A stretch of 64,000 bases of DNA from Boswellia sacra (lineage: Eukaryota; Streptophyta; Magnoliopsida; Sapindales; Burseraceae). The notes under the pieces were generated by a model. That model was not told the DNA's origin and did no database searches. It was given only the letters and a program-made list of their open reading frames with translations. The DNA lies in assembly GCA_013180625.2 (NCBI GenBank), contig SNVD02009113.1, positions 1-64,000 on the forward strand. Direction: 5' to 3'. The translations under genes and the position numbers were made by a program. The stretch's first letter is position 1; each line of letters begins with the position of its first letter. Positions 46,900 to 57,128 of the stretch are shown here, one piece after another.

Positions 46900-49209
46900 C
46901 ATGTCATTTTTAGACAAAAATGTTTTCAGATGCAATGTAACACTCAGCAATGTATCCTTTAGGTCAATTTCTATTTCGAACATATCTTTTGAGAATTTTC
47001 ATGAATCTTTCAAAAGGATACATCCATCTAAGATAGACAGGCCCACACAACCTTACCTCTCTAACAAGATGTACAGTTAGGTATACCATGATGTCAAAAA
47101 ATGACGGTGGAAAGTATTTCTTAAGTAAGCACAACGTAACGACAAGATCATTTTGTATCCTATTTAACTTAGGAACATCAACCACTTTGGTGCAAAGATC
47201 ATTGAAGAAAATGCAAAATCTTGTAACAGTATACCGAACATGCTTAGCCAACACAGATCTTATGGCTAATGGGAGTAATTGTTGCATGAGAGCATGACAA
47301 TCGTGGGATTTAAGACCAACGATCTTTAAGTCATCCATGGAGACAAGGTCCTTGAAATTGGAACAATATCCAAAGGGGACTCCAAGGTCATATAATGTTT
47401 GACAAAACATCTACTTCTCTTTCTTACCTAGTGTGCAACAAGCTGAAGGCAAATATTTTCAATTGTTGATAAGAGTTGGTTGTAAGTCACTTCTTAAACC
47501 CATGTCAACAAGATCTAATCTAGAGTTGAGATTATCTTTTGCCTTCCCAGGAATATTTAATAATTTGCCATAGATACTCTCACAAACATTTTTTTCAATG
47601 TGCAAATATATAGATTGTGACGAACATATAAGTGTTTCCAATATAGAAGAGTAAAGAAAATTGATTTTTTCTTCCAACATGGGATATCTCCAAGGTCAAT
47701 TTTCTATCTTTTTCTATCCTTACACTTCCCTCAAGTGTTTTGAAATGTTTCAAGTTTTTCTAAGATGTCCTTTCCACTGAGCACTTTAGGAGAAAGTCCA
47801 TTTTTTTTGGAGTCCATTAAATGCCTTTTTTTTGTTTTCTAAAGTGATGGCTTTGAGGGAGGAATCACCTATGACCCATATATATATTCTTCTTGCCATG
47901 CTTCAATCTTCATGAAACAGTTTCTTCCCCACATATTGGACAACCATAATAGCCTTTCACTAAGCAACCTGAAAGGTTGCCATAGGCTGGAAAGTCATTA
48001 ATTGTCCACAACAACACCAGTCTCATGTTGAAAGTTTCTTTTTTGTAAGAATCATACACCTCAATACCTTCTTCCCATAAAAGTTTCAAGTCATCTATCA
48101 ATGGTGCCAAGTAGACGTCTATATCATTGCGAGGTTGTCACGGTCTCGATATCAAGAGAGAGAACATCATAAATCTCTTCTTCATGCACAACCAAGGAGG
48201 AAGGTTATATGTAATCATTATAACATGCCAACAACTATAAGTACTATCTAAGATACTATGTGGATTTATCCTAGCAGCTGAAATAGCTAATCTAAGATTT
48301 CTACTTTCATCTCCAAAGGTAGGCCATATTCGGTCAACTAACTTCCAAGATGGTGTGTCAGCAGGGTGCCTCAGTTTACCATCTATGACTCTTGCATTAG
48401 CATGCCAAGTTAGATTTTTGGCAATCTCAAGAGTTTGAAATAACCTCCTAAACCTAGGGATGATAGAAAAGTACCACAATACTTTGGCAGGAATGGCCTT
48501 TTTAGATTTAGAGGTTTTCTTAGCTATCTTCCATCTAGACAACTCACAAGTTGAACAACATGTTAAGGATGCATAGTCTTTCCTATACAAAATGCAGTCA
48601 TTAGGACATGCATGTATCTTTTCATATGACAACCCTAATGAAACCATTGTTCTCTTTGCTTCATACATCGACGAAGGCATTTCATTGTTTGGTAGTAGCA
48701 TTTCGAATAGGACATTAAGTAATCCAGAGAAACTATTATCTGACCAACCAAATCTACCTTTGATATTGTACAATTTCAGCAATGCAGATAATTTTGAGTG
48801 GGTGGTGCAACCTGGGTATAAAGGCTTTTCAACATCTTCAAGTAATTTTTTTTAAATTTTTAGGGTCATCATCACAATATTTGAAGGCATCATGGACCAT
48901 GTCAATAGTATAATGTAAAGGAAAATCATAGCATTTATCAAAGGATGAGTTCACATTGTTAGGTTCCATAGTTGGATTTCCTTCCCCATGCCAAATCCAG
49001 GTTTGGTAGTTTGTGTCAAAGCCATTGCAAAATAAATGGTCTCATACTTCATTTTGAGTGTGTAAGGCCAAGCAACGACAAGCATTACATGGACAGTTAA
49101 TGAAATTTATGTTAGAATTGTGGGTAGCTACAAAGTATAGGAAATTATCAACCCCATTTTCATACTCCTTGGATAATCTATCCTTCCACACCGGCCAAGA
49201 TTTATCCAT
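46900..49209 (-). pseudogene. CACTA transposase, TNP2 family (degenerate)
   Basis: The minus-strand start MDKSWPVWKDRLSKEYENGV at 49209 opens the transposase-associated zinc-binding domain (NCPCNACRC). A stop near 49050 and a frameshift at about 48850 precede the TNP2 core: GRFGWSDNSFSGLL, EKIHACPNDCILYRKDYASL, AKVLWYFSIIPRFRRLF, LRHPADTPSWK and YNLPPWLCMKKRFMMFSLLI (48138-48782). After a stop come APLIDDLKLLWEEGIEVYDS and LLWTINDFPAYGNLSG (47910-48110), then LHIEKNVCESIYGKLLNIPG (47459-47680) and the DUF4218 part KSHDCHALMQQLLP...CGPVYLRWMYPFERFMKILK (46964-47410). Domain order and length match En/Spm-type transposases. At least four stops and two frameshifts mean it cannot act now; mobility would need another copy. 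Confidence 0.92.
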
Positions 49210-51829
49210 TAAAAATGAATAGGTAGTACACCTGCAGATATAAGTAAGTTTTAAGGTTTTGCTATGATATATAACAAGATCTTCACTAAGTTTTCATTTA
49301 TAACAAGTTTAAATTTTTTGTTTTTGGTTTTGATTTATTTGATTTTATTTTTTCGTAATTTATAATGGTAATTTTACATTAGTGTTTTCTATAGATGGTG
49401 AAAAACAAGACAATGTTTGAGAGAATGTTGCATAGATTTCAAAAGCCAGGATTAGTAATACACATGCAAACATATCACTTTCTTAAGGAACAATGCAAAA
49501 TCATTTTTTTCGTTCATGCATTATGAAATTTATAAATAAAAAATTGAAAACAAAGCCAAAATCTTTTAATAAAGGTTTTAATTAATACTTGATGTCAACT
49601 ATGCTCAAGCAACATATCAACAACACATAAAAGCAATTTTGGTCGAACAACATATCAAATAATGCTTGAAAGCAATAAAAACTGAATAAATAGTCACAAA
49701 CACCATTAAGCATATAACAATTCAATGCAATTAAAACATAATGAATAAGCTTGAGTAGTATATTAATGAGACTTGAAAGTAGTGAAGAAAAATCGTGTAG
49801 GACATATTGATGCTTACCTATGATAATCGGTGAAGTTTTTTTATGTGTGGACCAACCAAGTTCTGTCTATCTCAAAAAGGTTGTATATCCCAAAACCAAA
49901 AGCAGTAGCCACATATAACTATTAAAGGAATCACTGGGGCTGACTTTGTAAATCTCTCAAAATTCCTATAAAAAAGAACAAAAATCACACATTCAAGGTT
50001 ATAAGAATAGAGAAACATAATATTTCTAAATCCATATTTACTTCTAAAGTAGTGTGAGTTGAGGTTTTAACTAGTGCTAGCCCATGATTTACAAGCATGA
50101 GCATATAACATAGGGAGACGGAGAGAGAAACACAGAACTAAAGGAACCAATTAGCTGGTTGGTAGAAATCGAGTTGTTTTATAATGTAGCTTTGCATATA
50201 TATTTTTTTTAATTTTACTGTTTTTATTGGTGAAATACATAATCTTGTGAAGATAGTGGAGACCATGAGACACTGGTAGAAATTGCAAATAGTGAAAAAG
50301 GAAAAAGGGCGTTATGATTGACTAAGGAACTAATGAAGTATGAAACTGCAGGTAATTAATTATTGAGCTTGACCTTTCGAGATGAGATTAATATTATTGC
50401 CAACATTATTGATTATTTATAATGTTGTTAAGATAAATTAAAAGCAAACATGACCATGTGAATGAATGATAAGCTAGGGACCACAGCTATGTTCTTCTCT
50501 GAAGTTATAATCAAAGAATAATTTAAACACACACTAAAGAATAATTTGTTCAAATAATGTTACTATTAACAGCTCCATTAAATCTTAATTTGTTTATAAA
50601 GTTACAATCAATTACGGACATTAATGTTTTTGAAAAAGAAACTCTTTAAGTAAAATCATTTTTGAAATATAATATTTTTAGAAGAGGTTGCAAAATAACT
50701 ACTAATAGAAACAATTTAAGAAACTCATAATAAAATGCAACCGTTATTTGGCAATGTTTCTGGAAAGAGTTTCTTACTGAAGACTAAAGGGCGGTGCTCA
50801 ATAGTCAAGCACTACTAGCACCATACATTAGATGAGACCATAACAATGAAATACATGAAGCAGCCAGATCCACTCAGCATGTTCACCTGGGAGTCATTAA
50901 AGGTTATATTGTACGGTGCAATGGTTAGCAAAATCTCATGATGCAGAATAATCATTTGTTTACTATGTTAATTGATTTAAAGGCTACAACATATGCAGAA
51001 ACAAAATAAGAAGCAAAACATTACCACGATGGAATGGCAACTTTAACAAGGACTGATGGTACTTTCTACAGCCAATGAAGTTAACCAATTAAAAATCAAT
51101 TGGATGCTCAAGAGTGGAAGTCTCCTTTTTTAAACTAGCAAAAATCAATCAAGAAAATAGAGAGAAAATCCGTTAAACCAAATAAAAAAATTTAATTAAA
51201 AACCCAAAGGAAAAACCAAGAAAGTGGTAAAGTAGACAAAAACTTACAAATTAATTAAGAATTAATGGAAGCTAGAGTTGAACATTTTCTTATTATACAC
51301 ATATCTTTCATGCAAATGAGACCCACTTTCATGTGGACAATATATACTTATATAGACTCACATGATGGGTTAAAAGGATAAAAATTGTTCCATATCAACA
51401 GAGGGCATATCATGTGGACAATTTCAATTGAAAGAGGAAGATATAGCATTTTAAACAACTAATATAGAGAAGTTAAAATAAAAACAAAAAAAGTCGAATG
51501 AGCAAGTGAAGCCAGCTGTAATGTATACTAAAGCTGGTCATCATCTTCAACGCCTCCGCTAATTATAATTAACCATTTATGTATAATATTAAAAATACAT
51601 GCATTCATATTTTATTTCTATTACTTTATTTATTTAATTGTTTATTGTAACTTTGACTTAAAACAATGTGGAAAGATCTAAGAGTCCAAGGTGCATGTTG
51701 AAGCACGCTCTATAAAAATCTAAGATATGTTGTTGCCTAAACCCAAGCTAGCTCTAAAGCAAAATTATATTAAGCTTATTGCTACTTTTATATCCTCCTA
51801 GGTTCTCTTATCTCTTTTAATATTTAGCC
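49210..51829. other. CACTA interior upstream of the transposase, no recognised gene
   Basis: AT-rich with no open frame over 60 codons. By position it would contain the transposase leader and introns. The last few hundred bases before 51830 look like a captured peroxidase promoter (TATA-like tttatatcctcc at about 51787). Confidence 0.45.
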
Positions 51830-51985
51830 ATGACGCCAAAGATTTCCTCCTCATCAATAGCCACCAAGTTTAGATTTTTGTTAGTTTTACTTTCATTTCT
51901 TATCGTCACAGCCTCTGCTCTGTTATCCTCTGCTTTCTACTAAAATTCGTGCTCTTCCGCTTTATCCACCATTAAGTCAGCAGTC
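51830..51985 (+). pseudogene. Captured class III peroxidase fragment (signal peptide and first residues)
   Basis: ATG at 51830 opens a hydrophobic secretion signal (RFLLVLLSFLIVTASA), followed by LLSSAFY, a stop where relatives have Asp/Lys/Asn, and NSCSSALSTIKSAV. The pattern LSxxFYxxxCPxALxxIxxAV is the mature N-terminus of secreted class III plant peroxidases (haem peroxidases acting in the cell wall); the first conserved Cys is present, and the Pro after it is Ser. Homology ends at about 51985, far before the distal haem pocket. It lies inside the CACTA on the strand opposite to the transposase, with its own promoter-like upstream DNA. A captured, non-functional 5' gene end. Confidence 0.75.
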
Positions 51986-53723
51986 ACAATCTCTCCTCCA
52001 CTTTATACTTATATATGCTTTTTCTTTTTCTATATTGACTACCTTTTTGTTTTTGTTTTTTTTGCATGTGTTTGCTTTAGTGACTTCTCGTGTCTAATAA
52101 TTTCGAAGTTGGCGATCACTAATTAATTACATTTCAGTTCACAAATTGGTTTGGTGATGTAATTGCTTTGCAAATCACGTGGCCAAAAGCTCACTCTTTC
52201 CTAACAGGTGTCCGTATTAATATTTTTTAAAATTATAATAGAGAGACGTTAGAGAAAAAAAGTTCTCAAAGAACATAGAATGGGTAGACATCACAATCAT
52301 CTTCTCATTTTAAACAAAACCCATTTTCCTTTTCATTCAAATTCATGAGTCGACCTAAAAAATTGCACACAGCAATATCGGTAAATTTTGATTCAAGATT
52401 GCATTAGAAAATGACTGTGTTTATGACTGTGTTTTATGACTGTGTTTGTTGTGTGATCCCAACCAAAGAACCAAAGCCAATGCTAGCAATTGGCTCACTA
52501 AATATACAATGCTTTTGATGCAAATGATTATACTTGGACTTAAATTGACCCACTGCGAAAGGAAAGGCAAACTAATAGTTGTATGCATTTCAGCCTCAAT
52601 TTCAATCCATATCTTTTTGTAAAGGTGGCACACTATAAGTGACCTCTTCATCAGTGGTCATACAAAATATGAATAAAAATTTCCTCCCAATTGGTGGTCT
52701 ACATTGTCTTATCTTTGGCATCAAATTTTGTAGATGCCATTTGCTTACGTTAACCAAGCATACTAAAATCCCAAAAAAAAGTATCATGGAATTTGATATA
52801 TTAACCTAATAATGTACAATATTGAAAAAACACCAGACCTGATGTGCAAAAATGATGCTATCAAACAAGAAACATATTGTAGGCAAGCATAGCTCAAAGA
52901 AAGTGAAGTGGACACATTTGTCTTACAAGAATGTTGAAACCGCGAAGGTTGACCTTCATGTCTCAAAGATATTGGACAGGTTTACTCTTATTTGAGCTGA
53001 AGAAGTATCAATAGCTTTAGATGCGAACGAAAGAAGAAATAAAAAAGTCAGAAAATATGGAAGGCAAAGTAGTATATGTCTATTCATGGGCAAAATGGAA
53101 AAAAAAGGGAAACATAACATAAAATTGAAATGGATATTGGAAGATGGTAGTAGCTGAAAGTGAGAGGTCTAACACCCAAATGCGATCAATTGAAGGATGA
53201 TCTCAAATCAGTAGCATGATGGAGAGATGTTAAACCCAAGGGCTAGTAGCCTGTGTACGTTGTAGTACGCAGTCAAAGCTTTATTAGGTGAAGGAGTGGT
53301 TAATACAGGGGACGATTGATCATAAATTGTTACTCTTAACGGTCAATCTCTGAAAAATTGTTTAAACCCAAAAAAGAAAAAATTGAGGGCTGGCCAAATC
53401 AAAAAATTGTAAAAAAGTAAAAGGTTGAAAGATAAGTACACCAATATTGACTAGTTCCTTAATTGAACAAAACATATTGTGAGTGGGCCCAAATTGTTTG
53501 AACCACAATAATGCAATTGCTTTATGGTAATTTCACAAGGTTGGATTTTGTAGTTAATAATTTTTATTTGGAAATTATTTTTGTGTTCACTTTTTCGTCG
53601 TCTTGCACTGGTATAGAGACTCTGCAGAGAGGGGGAAGGTAGGGGAAGGACATAAAACAGAATAGAGCTTAAAAAGCAAAACCAACTGCTAAAACAAACA
53701 AACCCTAGAAATCTCTCACTTTA
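51986..53723. other. CACTA interior between captured fragments
   Basis: No recognised coding sequence. Short minus-strand frames (52421-52966) have no known relatives. A ~27-bp segment tttgattcaagattgcat at 52388 recurs at 54085, bracketing the auxilin-like fragment. The last 150 bp resemble a 5' UTR (ctctgcagagagggggaagg). Confidence 0.4.
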
Positions 53724-54072
53724 ATGGAAAATCTAACATATTCTTGGCAACCAAACAAGTCCTCAACTACTGAGTACTCACTCCAATGAAGCATGCAATG
53801 CCACCGACTTCATCACAAAAACTACCTATGACGACGTCTTCGAAGGACCTCCCAAGTTCGCTGCTCCCACACCTGTACCACAGGTCGATAACTACAGCAA
53901 GATTTTTAGCGGCTTTCAGTCCTCACATGCCTCCTATATTCCAGTCCTCGATCTTCCGATCGTAGATGAAGAAGATGTCTTTTTCGATTTTAGTAGCTCT
54001 AGCTTTGACTACCATGAAATTTTTGACGGCTACAATGCTCTCGACTCTACTATTTCCTTTGAGGACTTCTGA
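53724..54072 (+). pseudogene. Captured auxilin-like protein N-terminal fragment
   Basis: ATG at 53724 starts MENLTYSWQPNKSSTTEYSL; after a one-base shift near 53785 the frame continues FITKTTYDDVFEGPPKFAAP, VDNYSKIFSGFQSSHASYIP, VLDLPIVDEEDVFFDF and FDYHEIFDGYNALDSTISFE, ending at the stop 54070-54072. The TTYDDVFGGPPKF / YxEIFxGFxxSxxSSIPVLDLP pattern is the N-terminus of plant auxilin-like J-domain proteins, which act in clathrin uncoating; the full proteins are several times longer. Clathrin-box, linker and J-domain are absent. It sits inside the CACTA, antisense to the transposase, preceded by what looks like its native 5' UTR. It is probably one captured first exon. Confidence 0.8.
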
Positions 54073-54677
54073 ATCAATAAAATTTGATTCAAGATTGCAT
54101 CAAAAAATGAAACAAAGTTAACAAGGAGCTGAAAAAGGTTGACTGACCATGCAGGTTGGATATGGAAGCACTTATCAAAGATCCCGAGTCTATGTTGTAA
54201 CCTCATACAATGTTGAAGCCAAGGATCTGAAATATTTTGCCAAGATTTTTAGGGCACTTTCAATTGGGGATTTGGCACCTGTAATATGAGAGAGAAAACA
54301 TATGAAATTAGGGATTGGCACTTGGAAATTAGGAGCAAATATCAAGTCAAAGAGGGAAATGAAAGATGAAGAGGGAAAGTGAGAGAGGGAAAGTCATCAA
54401 TATTGAAAGAGGAAGTCATGATTTTTTTATATAGTGAATTATCATATTTGCCCCTTATTTTGAAATGACAAATTTGGACATCGTCAACCCACAAATATTA
54501 CTAAAATCATTGTTTGACCTCTTAATTAATGATATCGTTGATAATATTGTAAAAAACTCTCGAATATATAAAAAATTATGTGATAAATATGTAGAAAATT
54601 CTTGTAGTGTATGTGCATCATATGAGTGTATAGGTGCGTGCGTGTGCGTGTGCGTGTGCGTGTGTGTGGGTGTGTGT

Positions 54678-54718
<41 letters not shown>

Positions 54719-55209
54719 GTGTGTGTGTGTGTGTGTGTGTTGCGTGCGCGCGCGCGTGCGCGCGTGCGTGCATGCATGCGTGCGTGCGGGGTTTGTGTGT
54801 GTGTGTGTGTGTGTGTTAATTCACTTATTCTTAACTTTATATTGGTCATTCTGGATTAGCAGAGTTATATGTTGCTATTTGTGTTCAAAATTTGCAATCA
54901 AGATGAACCAGAGTTTTACTCATTCACCAACACTATTAGAAGACCATATTCTTGAAACATTGCTCTAGCTTCTACTATCCACTCACACATCTGAACAACT
55001 TCATTCAAGGTAATCAATTCTTACTTTCCTTGTTTGCTTTTTCTTTTGGAGATTAATTAATTAACATATATAATCATCTGTATATATAGCTTGTTTGTTT
55101 AATTAAATTGTTGTCTCTAGTTATATACTAACAATTTTATTAGAAAAATTTTCTGATTTTTATTCATTCATATATATGATTATGCTCAATATTTGATCTG
55201 TGTATGTAT
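54073..55209. other. CACTA interior with a large GT/GC microsatellite
   Basis: Mostly AT-rich; the only strong structure is the alternating purine-pyrimidine tract at 54634-54818. The long open frames over it (Val/Cys repeats) are by-products. Confidence 0.5.
54634..54818. repeat. Compound (GT)n/(GC)n alternating tract
   Basis: About 185 bp of gt and gc dinucleotides with few breaks, including gcgcgcgcgtgcgcgcgtgc near 54745-54764. Such alternating purine-pyrimidine tracts can adopt Z-DNA. Confidence 0.9.
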
Positions 55210-56225
55210 ATATATGTTAGCCCTAAGCCTACATGATAATTTTGATGATAACAATACACATTGATTCATTGAGATTTACTAACATGTTTATTTATGTGCA
55301 AGAGTAATATCATTGAAATAATTGTAAAAACAAGAAAAGGCTTATTAAAATGAAGTGTTGAAGCTAAGGAGAAGACTATATGTTAAAGGCACCAAAGTTT
55401 AAGAACAAGGTTTGATTCAAGGAATGTGACATATGAACAATGTTCAATCAATTGGTCATATATTTCTCTACAAATGTCCAAATGATGTGATTCTTGAGCC
55501 TTTGGAAATCTTACTTAATTTATAACATTTTATATGTTTTAAAGAAATTCAAATTTCAAGTGTAAGGTCATCCAAATCATCATGCAAGTTGAAAGACAAA
55601 CAGAAGCAGCTGACATGAGCACTAAATACTCTTTTGGACATATCTTGAGCTACAAATATCCAAATCACTTGATTCTTATGGCATTGGAAAGCTGACTTAA
55701 TGACGCACATTTAATATGTTTTGAATATATTCAAATTTCAAATGGAAGACTGACATAATTGACATGCAATTTGATGGACTGACACAAGGAAGAAAAATCA
55801 ACTCACATGAGCACCGAATGATTTTTTGGCCATATCTTGAGATAGAGATATACAAATTCCTTGATTCTTAATGTTTTGGAAAGCTTATTCAAATATGCAG
55901 ATCTTTTCTGTTTTGAAGAAATTCAAATTTCAAACGGAATGCTAACAGAATTATCATTCAATTCGGTGGACTGACACAAGGAAGAAAAATCAAGTTACAT
56001 GAGTACTGAATGGTGTTTTGGCCATATCTTGAGATAAAGATATCCAAATGACTTGATTCTTGATGCGTTGGAAAGCTTATTCAAATGTTCAGATCTTTTA
56101 TGTTTTGCATATTTTCAAATTTCAAACGGAACATTAACAAAAATGGCAGACAAAATTATAGTTTTTATAGTGGGCAGAAAATTTGTAGTTGGTGTCTTCA
56201 TTTGATTAAGTTCATCCCATTTGCC

Positions 56226-56233
56226 TATAAAAG
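56226..56233 (+). promoter_or_regulatory. LTR TATA box
   Basis: tataaaag in the context gcctataaaaggagccc, about 1 kb into the LTR and followed by the 65-bp array; this is the expected position for an LTR Pol II promoter. Confidence 0.7.
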
Positions 56234-56459
56234 GAGCCCTTCTCCCATGCATTCAGCAACAAAAGAGCAAGAAGAAGAGAAGAATCTATCAAGCAAAAAA
56301 AAACAAAAGAAATATCAAGTCTAGAGAGCTTTTATATTCTTTATCTACTCTTTGAAGAGAGTTGTACTTTTGTTGTAAAAATTTTCTTTGTTCTTGTATT
56401 GTGGTGAGAGTGAGATCTTCTTGTAAAGAATAAAAGTTATCCTTGAGAGAACTCTTTCC

Positions 56460-56800
56460 TTGGTGAGGTTGTTCATCAAGAAGAACTCTTGGTGTGGTGT
56501 TATCAAGGGTTGAAGGAAGTTGCCTTGGTGAGGTTGTTCATCAAGAAGAACTCTTGGTGTGGTGTTATCAAGGGTTGAAGAAAGTTGCCTTGGTGAGGTT
56601 GTTCATCAAGAAGAACTCTTGGTGTGGTGTTATCAAGAGTTGAAGGAAGTTGCCTTGGTGAGGTTGTTCATCAAGAAGAACTCTTGGTGTGGTGTTATCA
56701 AGAGTTGAAGGAAGTTGCCTTGGTGAGGTTGTTCATCAAGAAGAACTCTTGGTGTGGTGTTATCAAGAGTTGAAAGAAAAAGTCTTAGTGAGGTTGTTCA
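56460..56800 (+). repeat. 65-bp minisatellite in the solo LTR
   Basis: gaggttgttcatcaag starts at 56465, 56530, 56595, 56660, 56725 and 56790, an exact 65-bp period, with a few base changes between units. Confidence 0.93.
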
Positions 56801-57128
56801 TCAAGCAAGTTGTAAAGATTTCTACAACTTAGTGGAAAGCTTAGCTCGTGGAGCTAGGAGCCCGTGGACGTAGGCAAGGTTTGCCGAACCACGTAAATTG
56901 AGTTTGCACTCTCTCTATCCCTATGCTCTTTACATTTACTTGCACTTGTGATTGTTCTTTATTGCTATTCTATTGATCTGCATTCTATTTTCATCTTCTT
57001 CACTTTTATTCTCAAAGAAAGAGTTAAATAATTTTGATCTTTCAAGAAAAGTTTTCTAATTCCGTATTGATAAATAAAAACCCAATTCACCCCCCCTCTT
57101 GGGTTGCCATACCTGGGTCAACAATATA

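Larger units (their letters stand above)
55210..57128 (+). mobile_element. Copia-type solo LTR, 1909 bp, target duplication atata
   Basis: The LTR 55215-57123 begins TGTTAGCCCTAAGC and ends TGGGTCAACA. Identical pentamers atata flank it (55210-55214, 57124-57128). A TATA box tataaaag (56226-56233) precedes the likely transcript start. U3 carries ~190-bp repeats (55545-56120) and R/U5 six 65-bp units (56460-56800). No primer site, gag-pol or second LTR adjoins it, so it is a solo LTR. It inserted into the CACTA element and is the same family as the inverted partial LTR at 1-1595. Confidence 0.92.

Noticed and set aside
47088..47297. Plus-strand open frame
   Set aside because: Antisense shadow of the DUF4218 part of the TNP2 transposase.
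54465..54968. 167-codon open frame rich in Val and Cys
   Set aside because: Translation of the GT/GC microsatellite; no real protein expected.
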